A stretch of 64,000 bases of DNA from DAITQM01 sp036832975 (GTDB lineage: Bacteria; Pseudomonadota; Gammaproteobacteria; Xanthomonadales; Wenzhouxiangellaceae), in NCBI GenBank assembly GCA_036832975.1, contig DAITQM010000005.1, positions 1 through 64,000 of the forward strand. Direction: 5' to 3'. The notes under the pieces were generated by a model. The model was not told the origin of the DNA, did no database searches, and worked only from the letters and a program-made list of their open reading frames with translations. A program made the translations under genes and the position numbers. Shown here piece after piece: positions 24,582 through 32,145 of the stretch. Position 1 is the stretch's first letter; the number at the start of each line of letters is the position of its first letter.

Positions 24582-26564
24582 TTGGCGGCGGCGGGCAGCG
24601 TGAGCAGGTCGCCGCGGGCCACGCCGGTGCGATCCGAGGACGAGCCGCCGGCCGAAAATCCTGGCGCCCTGCTCGGCGCTACTGGGCCGTTCGCGGCGCG
24701 CCTCGAAGGTTTCGTGCCCCGTCCGGGGCAACAACAGATGGCGGCGGTGATCGCCGAAACGCTGGCCGCCCGGGGGGTTCTGGTCGCCGAGGCGGCGACC
24801 GGAATCGGCAAGACTCTGGCTTATCTCGCCCCGGTGCTGGCTAGCGGCCTGAAAACGTTGCTGTCGACCGGCACCCGCACCTTGCAGGATCAGTTGTTCC
24901 GGCGCGATCTGCCGCTCGCCCTCGCCGCTTTGGGCAGCCGCGCTAAAACCGCCTTGCTCAAAGGGCGCAGCAATTATTTATGCCGGCTCAGGCTCGAACA
25001 GGCCCTGGCCGCCGGCGAGCGGCGGGATGCCGCGGAGTTGCAGGCCGTCAGCGCCTGGTCGCGGCGCACTGTGGCGGGCGAAATCGCCGAGCTGACCGAG
25101 TTGCCGGAGGCAGCCCCGGTCTGGCCGCGGGTGACGGCGACGATCGATCAATGCCTCGGTGCCGAGTGCCCGCACTATCAGGACTGCTTCCTGATCCGCG
25201 CCCGGCGCCGTGCCCTCGAAGCCGATATCGTAGTGGTCAATCACCATCTACTGTGCGCCGATTTGGCACTCAAGGAACACGGTTACGGTGAAGTGCTGCC
25301 GAGCGTCGAGGCCTTCATCGTCGATGAAGCGCACCAATTGCCGCAGACCGCCTCCCGTTTTTTCAGCGACAGTCTCTCGACCCGGCAGATCCATGACCTG
25401 CTGCGCGATATCCGGCAGGCGGCGGGCGGCATTCCCGGCGGCTTGGATGCGGTGGCTGACGAGATCGGGGCCTTGACGCAGACGGTCCGTGAAATCATCC
25501 TCGCCGCCGCGTCCCTGCCCGAACGGGGCGACGGCCGTGAAGTCCTCGGCGAGCCGGATCTGGCGCAGGGGCTGGCCGCACTCGATCGGCAACTGGCGGT
25601 CTTGGATCGCACACTCGAGCCGCTGCTCGCCGCCGAGCGCAGCCTGCAATTGGCGCACGAGCGGATCGACAAAGCGCGGGCCCTGCTCGCGGCGTATCCC
25701 GCTGCCGATGACGAGGCGGTGCACTGGTACGAAACCCGGTGCCAGGGATTGGTGTTGCACCGGACGCCGCTCGATATCGCCGCGCCGCTACAACGTTTCA
25801 TCAGCGGCCATCCGGCGGCCTGGGTGTTCACTTCGGCGACGTTGAGTGTCGGCGGCCGCTTCGACCATTTCACCTCGCGGCTCGGGCTTGACGGGGCGCG
25901 GACCGCATTGTGGGCAAGCCCATTCGATTACCCGCGGATGACCCGCTGCTGGCTGCCGGCCGGGCTGCCGGAGCCGGGAACGGCCGGGCATACAACGGCG
26001 CTGCTCGCTGCGGTCTGGCCGTTGATCGAACAAAACCAGGGGCGAACCTTTTTGCTATTTACCACCCACCGGGCCCTGAGTGCGGCGGCGGCCTGGCTCG
26101 AACGGCGCTCACCCTACCCGTTGTTTGTGCAGGGGACGGCGCCGCGTAATCATCTGGTCGAAGCCTTCCGCGCCGCCGGCAACGGCATCCTGCTCGGGGC
26201 GCACAGTTTTTGGGAGGGGGTGGATGTGCCGGGGCCGGCTCTGTCGCTGGTTGTGATCGACAAATTGCCGTTCGCCGCTCCCGACGACCCGGTGCTCCGG
26301 GCGCGCAGCGCGGCGTTGCGCGCCGCCGGCGGCTCGCCATTCAACACGATCCACCTGCCGGATGCGGTGCTCGCCTTGAAACAGGGCATCGGCCGGCTCC
26401 TGCGGCGGGCGACCGACCACGGTGTCGTGGTCATCGGCGATCGGCGCCTGGTCGAAAAAAGTTACGGCCGGCGGATCCTGGACAGCCTGCCGCCGATGAC
26501 TTTCAGCAGCGACCCGGCCGAAGTGCTGGCGTTTGTCGCCGGATTCGACTCCGCAGGCCGATGA
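24582..26564 (+). CDS. ATP-dependent DNA helicase, DinG/YoaA family
   Basis: This 660-aa XPD-like superfamily 2 helicase unwinds DNA 5' to 3' and takes part in repair. The Walker A motif EAATGIGKT is near residue 70, and the DEAH box VDEAHQL near 247. Four cysteines, one in NYLCRL and three in CLGAECPHYQDC, are placed to hold a 4Fe-4S cluster. C-terminal motifs include HSFWEGVDVPG and LKQGIGRLLRRATDHG. The size fits YoaA-type proteins. The start is uncertain: TTG 24582 directly follows the preceding stop, and a GTG at 24600 is an alternative. The stop overlaps tsaB (ATGA). Confidence 0.92.
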   Translation: MAAAGSVSRSPRATPVRSEDEPPAENPGALLGATGPFAARLEGFVPRPGQQQMAAVIAETLAARGVLVAEAATGIGKTLAYLAPVLASGLKTLLSTGTRTLQDQLFRRDLPLALAALGSRAKTALLKGRSNYLCRLRLEQALAAGERRDAAELQAVSAWSRRTVAGEIAELTELPEAAPVWPRVTATIDQCLGAECPHYQDCFLIRARRRALEADIVVVNHHLLCADLALKEHGYGEVLPSVEAFIVDEAHQLPQTASRFFSDSLSTRQIHDLLRDIRQAAGGIPGGLDAVADEIGALTQTVREIILAAASLPERGDGREVLGEPDLAQGLAALDRQLAVLDRTLEPLLAAERSLQLAHERIDKARALLAAYPAADDEAVHWYETRCQGLVLHRTPLDIAAPLQRFISGHPAAWVFTSATLSVGGRFDHFTSRLGLDGARTALWASPFDYPRMTRCWLPAGLPEPGTAGHTTALLAAVWPLIEQNQGRTFLLFTTHRALSAAAAWLERRSPYPLFVQGTAPRNHLVEAFRAAGNGILLGAHSFWEGVDVPGPALSLVVIDKLPFAAPDDPVLRARSAALRAAGGSPFNTIHLPDAVLALKQGIGRLLRRATDHGVVVIGDRRLVEKSYGRRILDSLPPMTFSSDPAEVLAFVAGFDSAGR

Positions 26565-27223
26565 AGCTCCTGGCGCTCGAAACCTCGGGATCGGCTTGTT
26601 CCGTGGCGCTGGCCATCGACGGGGCGGTCAGCGAACGGGAGTGCATCCTGCCACGCCGTCACGGCGAGGTGTTGCTGTCGTGGATCGACGAATTGCTCGC
26701 CGCCGGTGGAGTGGGCGGCACGATGCTGGATGCGATCGCCGTCAGCCGCGGTCCGGGCAGCTTCACCAGTCTGCGCCTTGGCGCGTCGGTCGCCCTCGGC
26801 CTGGCGCTCGGTTGGGAGGTGCCGCTGATTCCGGTCTCTTCGCTGGCGGCACTGGCCGCCGGCGCCGCCGAAAAGCACGGTGTCCGGCGCATCGCCGCGG
26901 CCTTCGATGCCCGTCGCGGGCAGTATTATTTTGTCTGTTTCGCCGCCAACGGCGGCCGCTTGCAGCCGTGCGGCGCCGAACAACTGGCGGGTGCAGCGGA
27001 GATCGTGCCGGCCGGGCCGGCCTGGTTTGGGGCCGGACCGGGTTATGCCGCGCGCGACGGCGAATTGGCCGCGGCGCTCGCCCCCCATCTCGCCGGGGTC
27101 GATGCCGATTGCCGGCCGCGGGCCGCCGCGGTCGCCGCGCTGGCCCTCGATGCCCGGCCCCTGGATCCGGACGATTTCACGCTGCACTACGGGCGCGATA
27201 ACGTCGTGCAGCCCGCGCTTTGA
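26561..27223 (+). CDS. tsaB: tRNA threonylcarbamoyladenosine biosynthesis protein TsaB
   Basis: TsaB is the ASKHA-fold partner of TsaD and TsaE in forming the t6A modification at position 37 of ANN-decoding tRNAs. The 220-aa product begins MKLLALETSGSACSVAL, then has the conserved HGEVLLSWIDELL and the signature AVSRGPGSFTSLRLG. AAFDARRGQYYF is another TsaB hallmark. It starts inside the helicase stop codon. The yoaA-tsaB pairing is common in gammaproteobacteria. It converges on the binding-protein gene nine bases later. Confidence 0.94.
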   Translation: MKLLALETSGSACSVALAIDGAVSERECILPRRHGEVLLSWIDELLAAGGVGGTMLDAIAVSRGPGSFTSLRLGASVALGLALGWEVPLIPVSSLAALAAGAAEKHGVRRIAAAFDARRGQYYFVCFAANGGRLQPCGAEQLAGAAEIVPAGPAWFGAGPGYAARDGELAAALAPHLAGVDADCRPRAAAVAALALDARPLDPDDFTLHYGRDNVVQPAL

Positions 27224-27232
27224 GTTCGACCC

Positions 27233-28078
27233 TCAGCCGAACCGTTCGGTGATTTTCTTGATTTCGCCGTTTTGACGGGCCTGGTCGATCGCCTGATTGA
27301 AACGTTCGACCAAACCGCTCTGCGCCTTGTCCGGCGAGAAGCGCAGCACGACTTCACCGTCGCCGGCGGCGATGAACAGGGTGTCGATACGCTGGTCGAG
27401 GAGTTTGCGCTTGGCGACGGCTTTGATCGCGACGGTATCGTCGAGGATGCCGTCGATCTCGCCGCGCAACAGGCGGTCGACGGCTGCTTCCGATGTTGGC
27501 GATTCGCTGAACTGATCGCGATACAGCGGGTTGTCGCGCAGTTCCCTGATCGCCGCGTTGTATTCGATGCCGTTAATCACGCCGAGCGTGAAGCCGGTCT
27601 GGACCAGCATGGTCAGATCTTCCTGGGCGGGCGTGCGGCCGCGCGGCACGTGCAACAAATAATGCTCCTGGCGATACGCCTGCGATGCGACCCCTGGTTC
27701 GTTGTCGCCCGGCGCCCGGCTGCCGAGCAGAACGTCGATCTTGCCGTCAGCCAGTTGTTGCGTGCCGCTCGCCCGGTCGATTTGGCGGTAACGCAGCGCG
27801 CAGCGCGCCGACTCCGCCAAGCGGGTGATGATTTCGATATCGGTGCCGTACGGCGAACCATCCGGGCCGCGATAATGAAAAGGCTCGCGTTCCGTCCAAC
27901 CGACGGCCAGGATGCAGGAACGCGGTCCGGTCTGGGCCTCTTGACCGCCCCCGGTCGCAGCGCCGCCGGTCGTTTGGCTTTGTTCGCCGCACGCCGCCAA
28001 GAGCAGAGCAAACGAGACAAGAAGGACAAAACGTCCGTTCTGGGGGGTCTGTCGCTGGCAAAGATTCGGGATGTTCAT
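27233..28078 (-). CDS. Solute-binding lipoprotein, amino-acid ABC family (SBP_bac_3)
   Basis: This 281-aa periplasmic binding protein has a lipoprotein signal (RFVLLVSFALLLAAC, then GEQSQTTGG). It has the two-lobe fold of family 3, with EPFHYRGPDGSPYGTDIEIITRLAE near residue 65 and the hinge-region GEIDGILDDTVAIKAVA near 205. Family members bind amino acids or similar small polar ligands. No permease or ATPase gene is adjacent, so it may feed a transporter elsewhere or act as a sensor-type orphan. The ATG at 28078 is chosen because GGGAG lies eight bases upstream. A GTG at 28087 is possible. Confidence 0.82.
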   Translation of the reverse strand: MNIPNLCQRQTPQNGRFVLLVSFALLLAACGEQSQTTGGAATGGGQEAQTGPRSCILAVGWTEREPFHYRGPDGSPYGTDIEIITRLAESARCALRYRQIDRASGTQQLADGKIDVLLGSRAPGDNEPGVASQAYRQEHYLLHVPRGRTPAQEDLTMLVQTGFTLGVINGIEYNAAIRELRDNPLYRDQFSESPTSEAAVDRLLRGEIDGILDDTVAIKAVAKRKLLDQRIDTLFIAAGDGEVVLRFSPDKAQSGLVERFNQAIDQARQNGEIKKITERFG

Positions 28079-28279
28079 GGCGCGCACTCCCGTGCAGACC
28101 GGGTCCCGCTACGACAACCGCCCTGTTATCGTCGCCGGCCGCCGACCTGCCGGTGGTTCATTGTTAACCCGACGTTCCTCCATGCCGGGATCCTCGTGCC
28201 TGATCGTAGCCCCGGAGGGGGCGGAATGCAAGCGCCGGCAATGTGACGGATCAACGACGGTGGGCCGGGCGTTGGAAGG

Positions 28280-28364
<85 letters not shown>

Positions 28365-28373
28365 CAGCGACAG

Positions 28374-28405
28374 CCCCGCCGGCGGCATAACAGCCACCGG
28401 CGGGG
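28374..28405 (-). terminator. Hairpin between the secreted-protein gene and tRNA-Leu
   Basis: CCCCGCCGG (28374-28382) pairs with CCGGCGGGG (28397-28405), and the pairing extends inward imperfectly. No U-tract follows on the minus strand. It could end transcription of the upstream gene or act as a processing signal before the tRNA. Confidence 0.4.
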
Positions 28406-28437
28406 AGCAGAATTGTAGCAGGCGATGGGCAGCCCGT

Positions 28438-29349
28438 TCAGGCCGGGCGGCGGCTGAGGCCGACACCGGCACCGAAGGCGACGAGCAGGAACAGAGCTAA
28501 AAGTCCGCCGATACCGATCGCCGGCACGGCGGCGGGTGGCGGCAGGGTGCCATTGCCACCCGCAACGCAGTTGGCGTTGTTGGCGGTGTAATCGAGAATA
28601 TTGGCACGCAGATTGGCCGCTTCGGGTTGCGGATCGTGAAAATTGTCGGTGGTCATACCGCCGAGCAGCACACAACCCGAGCCGAACGTTAATTCGCCGA
28701 GTACCACAGATCCGAAGGGCGGGACACCGCCACCACCCTGTGGGATGGCACCGGCGCTGGCTGGCGACGGGCCATTGACCGGTGGCGGCGGGACGTCGTT
28801 GCTGAGGATGATCGGCGCCAGCGGTCCATCGATAATGGCGTGCCCGAAGTGGTGTCCGGTGTAATCGGTGACCACTGGCGTGAACGGCCCGACGAACACC
28901 GGGTGGGCGGCATTGGCGGCGGTCACCGTGTCGGAAAAGAATCCTGCGCCGGCGTTGTAATTCAGCAGGTGGCCACCGAAACCGAAATTGATATCGCCGC
29001 CTTGGTTCGGCGCGGCGTTGAGCAGCAACCGGCCGCCGGCGGAAACGAACGCCTCGATGACGGCGCGGTTGGCGTTGAGGTAAGCGTCGAGTTCGAGCGC
29101 GGTGCTATCCCCGCCTTCGAGGAAAATAAAGCGGAACCCGGAACCGGGTTGAAACGGTGCCGGTCCGTCGGCCATCCGCAGATCGGCCCAGTTGCCGGCG
29201 CCGAAAGCCAGATCCATCGCCGCTTCGTTGGTGGTTTGACCCCAAGGTGCCGATGCACCGCGTAAATAAGCGACATCGGCGACCACTCCGGCGTGAGTGG
29301 AAAAGGCGGCCAGCAGCAAGCCGCCGGCAAGCAGACTGCGAGAGATCAT
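28438..29349 (-). CDS. Secreted protein with C-terminal membrane anchor of IPTL/PEP-CTERM-like type
   Basis: I do not recognise the 303-aa protein's family. A clear signal peptide (MISRSLLAGGLLLAAFSTHA) starts it, and AAAGGAGG lies just upstream of the ATG. The body is Gly, Asn and Asp rich, with GGRLLLNAAPNQGGDINFGF. A Pro-rich linker around VPPPPVNGPSP is followed by a pair of Cys residues (GSGCVLLGG and NANCVAGG). The end has a sorting-like tail: AVPAIGIGG, a hydrophobic stretch (LLALFLLVAFGAGVGL), then SRRPA. This resembles IPTL- or VP-type CTERM anchors processed by exosortase-like enzymes, but no sortase gene is in the window. The aldehyde-like fold of the body could be class I glutamine amidotransferase-like (ThuA-type), which is only a guess. 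Confidence 0.65.
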   Translation of the reverse strand: MISRSLLAGGLLLAAFSTHAGVVADVAYLRGASAPWGQTTNEAAMDLAFGAGNWADLRMADGPAPFQPGSGFRFIFLEGGDSTALELDAYLNANRAVIEAFVSAGGRLLLNAAPNQGGDINFGFGGHLLNYNAGAGFFSDTVTAANAAHPVFVGPFTPVVTDYTGHHFGHAIIDGPLAPIILSNDVPPPPVNGPSPASAGAIPQGGGGVPPFGSVVLGELTFGSGCVLLGGMTTDNFHDPQPEAANLRANILDYTANNANCVAGGNGTLPPPAAVPAIGIGGLLALFLLVAFGAGVGLSRRPA

Positions 29350-29538
29350 GTTAACCCTCCTTTCGGCCGGGACGAATATCGCCCGGGCGTTTACCCATTC
29401 ATTGCATTTAATCGAGGTGCTGTCGCGTGTCGCGGTGCCGCCTCAGTTTTATGTACCGGTTTGCCAGGACGCGATCGATTCTATCACACCCTCGGCCGGC
29501 CGGGGTTGGGTGTCTCCCCTGGCTGCGGGGCACCTCGT

Positions 29539-30123
29539 TCAGTTGTCGCAGTGCAGGCGGCGGTTCTGGCGCCGGTACCAGCCGTCGCCGGCGGGAAGAA
29601 AGACGCTGCACTGGGTCATCTCGCCGCGGTAGATATGGATCGAGACGGCGACTTCGCGGCCGCTCGGGTTGCGGATGGCGTGGTATTCGTGCGGCGGAAT
29701 CAGGCTGCCGGCGCTGCCGGTACCGGCGCGGACGGCGCCGACCGATTCGAAACGGCAACGGTCGGCTTCGGCGGCGGTTCGTTCGTATTGGGTGACTTCG
29801 ATCATGCCTTGCCAGACGCCCTCGACGCACCACATGCCGGAGTGGTCGTGGATCGGGGTTCCCTGGCCCGGGCCCCAGGTCATCGCCATGATCGTGAAGC
29901 CGCGCTCGGGGTCGTGGTACAGCTCGCGCCGGGCGTAATGATCGCTAACCGGTTCGAAGATTTCAGCCGGCAATTCGATCGCCTGGTCGTCGATCAGGTG
30001 GCACAGCGTCTCGCGCAGGCAGTCGGTGATGGCGTGCGGGCAGTCGCCGCTGATGGCGTTTTTGACGGCGTCGATCAGTCGCGATTTGCCGGGAAAATCA
30101 TCGGTGGCGGACGTGGTATTCAT
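29539..30123 (-). CDS. Cysteine dioxygenase family protein
   Basis: This 194-aa cupin oxidises cysteine to cysteine sulfinate with a non-haem iron. The metal motif HDHSGMWCVEGVWQG near residues 90-104 gives two His ligands. The third lies in PPHEYHAIRNPS near residue 145. The Cys in GMWC corresponds to the conserved site of this branch. The start codon overlaps the stop of the MetX-family gene (ATGA), so the two are translated together from the promoter at 31245-31273. The pairing suggests control of cysteine level: one enzyme diverts precursor toward thiol amino acids and the other removes cysteine. Confidence 0.88.
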   Translation of the reverse strand: MNTTSATDDFPGKSRLIDAVKNAISGDCPHAITDCLRETLCHLIDDQAIELPAEIFEPVSDHYARRELYHDPERGFTIMAMTWGPGQGTPIHDHSGMWCVEGVWQGMIEVTQYERTAAEADRCRFESVGAVRAGTGSAGSLIPPHEYHAIRNPSGREVAVSIHIYRGEMTQCSVFLPAGDGWYRRQNRRLHCDN

Positions 30124-31211
30124 TGCAAAAACTCGGCGATCGGGGGGGCGAAGTGTTCAAAGTCTAGCAAAAACGCATCGTGTCCCTGCAGCGACGGCGT
30201 CTCTACGAAGCGGGACGGGATGCCGGCGGCGTCGAGGGCGGCGGCGATGTCGCGCTGTTGCCACAACGGAAACAGGCTGTCGCTCGCGGCGCCCATGACC
30301 AGCGCCGCTTCGAGGCCGCTGGCGGCGAACATCGCGGCCAGTGACGGCTGGCCTTCGGCGGCCTCGAAATGGTCCATCGCCCGTGACAGATAAAGATAGC
30401 AGGCCGGGTCGAAGTCGGCGGCGAAGGTCCGGGCGTGTTTTTCGAGATAGGACTCGACCGCATAGTGCATGCCGAACAGCCCGGGCGGATAAACGTCTTG
30501 CACTTGCCGGCCGAAGCGCGCCTGCCATTCGGCCGCCGAGCGATAGCTGATCATGCCGAGCTTGCGGGCCAGGCGCATGCCATGGATTGGCCCGCCGGCG
30601 GGATCGTAATCGCCGTTCCGCCATTGCGGGTCGCCGACGATCGCTTCGCGCTGCAGCGAACGGATGGCGATCGCCCATGGGCTGGCGGCCTGGGCCGAGG
30701 ACAGACTGATCAACCGCCGGGCGCGGCCGGGGTACAGACGCAGCCAGGCCAGCGCGCTCATGCCGCCCATCGAGGGGCCGACCAGGGTATCGAGTTGCTC
30801 GATGCCGAGGTGGTCGGTCACCCGGCGGGTGGCGGCGGCGATGTCCTCGATCGCCAGTTCCGGAAAGCGCAGGCGCCAGGGGCGGCCGTCAGCCGGATGC
30901 GGTGAGGCCGGGCCGGTCGATCCCTTGCAACTGCCGAGGGAATTGACGCAGACGACAAACCAGCGGCCGGTATCGATGGCCCGGCCGGGACCGATCATCC
31001 CTTCCCACCAGCCGGGCTGGGGATCGGCCGGCGACGCCGCGGCGTGCGCCCCTGGCGACAGTCCGGTAAAGACCAGCACGGCGTTATCGCGGTTGGGGGC
31101 GAGCCGGCCCCAGGTTTCGTAGGCCAGGGTCAGCGGCGCAACCTCGCCGCCACGGTAAAAAACGAACGGTTCGGCGATTTCGAGCAGCAAAGTGGCGGGA
31201 CTGACGGACAC
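30120..31211 (-). CDS. metX: MetX-family O-acyltransferase (homoserine or serine O-succinyltransferase)
   Basis: This 363-aa alpha/beta hydrolase transfers an acyl group from acyl-CoA to homoserine or serine. The nucleophile lies in VGPSMGGMSALAW near residue 147, the Asp in GAASDSLFPLWQQ near 304 and the His in LQGHDAFLLD near 345. The N-terminal ETWGRLAPNRDNAVLV and NSLGSCKGSTGPAS are family motifs. The sequence around NSLGSCKGSTGPAS and ESYLEKHARTF looks closer to serine O-succinyltransferases of Xanthomonas-like bacteria than to classical homoserine acetyltransferases. The enzyme may therefore supply O-succinylserine for cysteine synthesis. The cotranscribed cysteine dioxygenase fits that reading. 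Substrate is not settled. Confidence 0.8.
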   Translation of the reverse strand: MSVSPATLLLEIAEPFVFYRGGEVAPLTLAYETWGRLAPNRDNAVLVFTGLSPGAHAAASPADPQPGWWEGMIGPGRAIDTGRWFVVCVNSLGSCKGSTGPASPHPADGRPWRLRFPELAIEDIAAATRRVTDHLGIEQLDTLVGPSMGGMSALAWLRLYPGRARRLISLSSAQAASPWAIAIRSLQREAIVGDPQWRNGDYDPAGGPIHGMRLARKLGMISYRSAAEWQARFGRQVQDVYPPGLFGMHYAVESYLEKHARTFAADFDPACYLYLSRAMDHFEAAEGQPSLAAMFAASGLEAALVMGAASDSLFPLWQQRDIAAALDAAGIPSRFVETPSLQGHDAFLLDFEHFAPPIAEFLQ

Positions 31212-31244
31212 GGTCTCGGCGTTCCACAGGGATCAAGGTCGGCA

Positions 31245-31273
31245 TTTATACCGGAAGCGGCGTCCCGTGTCAC
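31245..31273 (-). promoter_or_regulatory. Promoter of the metX-cysteine dioxygenase operon
   Basis: On the minus strand GTGACA (31268-31273) is separated by exactly 17 bases from TATAAA (31245-31250). Transcription would start near 31238, giving a leader of about 27 bases before the ATG at 31211. That is too short for a riboswitch. Confidence 0.6.
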
Positions 31274-31340
31274 TGCCGGCGGGTTTATTTTTCGGTCGCC
31301 ACGGCTGGCACCGCCCGTCGCAGAGCGCGACAATGGGGCC

Positions 31341-32033
31341 ATGACATGGCACGATTCTCCACGGCCGGCAGTGGGCGCGGGCATCGACGGGGCGCCGGCT
31401 GCGGCCTGGCGTCAGACCCGCCGGGCGGCGCGCCGGGCCGCTCGGCCGTATCGCAAACCGGTGCAGCAGCACAATCGCGAGGCCTTCGCGGCTGTCGCCC
31501 GGTGGCTGGCCGACTCGTCCCGACCGCTGGCTTTCGACAGCGGTTGCGGGACAGGCCAAAGTACCCTGGCGCTGGGCGCGGCGCATCCTACGTGGCGTCT
31601 GGTCGGCATCGACAAATCGGCGGTGCGGCTGGCCCGCTATGGCGCCAATCACCGGCCGGCCGTTTACGGCAACGTCATGCTGGTGCGGGCCGACCTGGTC
31701 GATTTCTGGCGGCTGGCCGCGACGGCGGGTTGGCGGCTGGCGGCGCACTGGCTGTTGTACCCGAATCCGTGGCCGAAACCCTCACAGGCGAAACGGCGTT
31801 GGGCGGAGCACCCGGTCTGGCCAGCGTTGCTGGCCCTTGGCGGTCAATTGGAGCTGCGTTGCGACCGCTTCGAATACGCTCAGGAAATGGCCTGGGCCCT
31901 GCGCCTTGCAGGACCGTACGAAATACGGATCGATCTTTGGCAGCCGCCGGTGCCGATCAGCCCGTTCGAAGGCAAATATCTGCACCAGCAACGCCGCTTG
32001 TATCGCCTGGTCGCCGCCTTAGCAGGCTGTTGA
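31341..32033 (+). CDS. TrmB-like tRNA (guanine-N7-)-methyltransferase
   Basis: This 230-aa SAM methyltransferase belongs to the TrmB family, which adds m7G to tRNA position 46. It has the motif LAFDSGCGTGQSTLALG near residue 63, LVGIDKSAVRLAR, and the TrmB-type catalytic stretch LLYPNPWPKPSQAKRRWAEHP. FEGKYLHQQRRLYRLV closes the fold. It is somewhat divergent, so a paralogue with another RNA target is possible. The last residues Leu-Ala-Gly-Cys and the TGA stop are encoded by an inserted hairpin repeat, so the original C-terminus was altered. It diverges from the metX operon. Confidence 0.78.
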   Translation: MTWHDSPRPAVGAGIDGAPAAAWRQTRRAARRAARPYRKPVQQHNREAFAAVARWLADSSRPLAFDSGCGTGQSTLALGAAHPTWRLVGIDKSAVRLARYGANHRPAVYGNVMLVRADLVDFWRLAATAGWRLAAHWLLYPNPWPKPSQAKRRWAEHPVWPALLALGGQLELRCDRFEYAQEMAWALRLAGPYEIRIDLWQPPVPISPFEGKYLHQQRRLYRLVAALAGC

Positions 32034-32087
32034 AAAACAGCCTGCTAATCCGGGCCACGGATGGCCCGGCGAAATCAGGCGCTTTAG
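32019..32087 (+). repeat. Hairpin-rich repeat, copy A
   Basis: TTAGCAGGCTGTT (32019-32031), loop GAAA and AACAGCCTGCTAA (32036-32048) form a perfect 13-bp hairpin. A second hairpin follows, CCGGGCCA (32050-32057) with TGGCCCGG (32062-32069). The 65 bases at 32019-32083 are identical to 42753-42817. TTAG occurs at both edges (32019-32022 and 32084-32087) as a possible target duplication. The TGA inside the loop side is the stop codon of the TrmB-like gene. Confidence 0.85.
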
Positions 32088-32145
32088 ATCCCGGTGGCAA
32101 GAGGGATGCCCTGGAAAGCCGGCCGGCGGCGGTGCGGACGGCGGC

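Noticed and set aside
31212..31244. SAM or other riboswitch upstream of the metX-like gene
   Set aside because: The predicted leader is only about 27 bases long.
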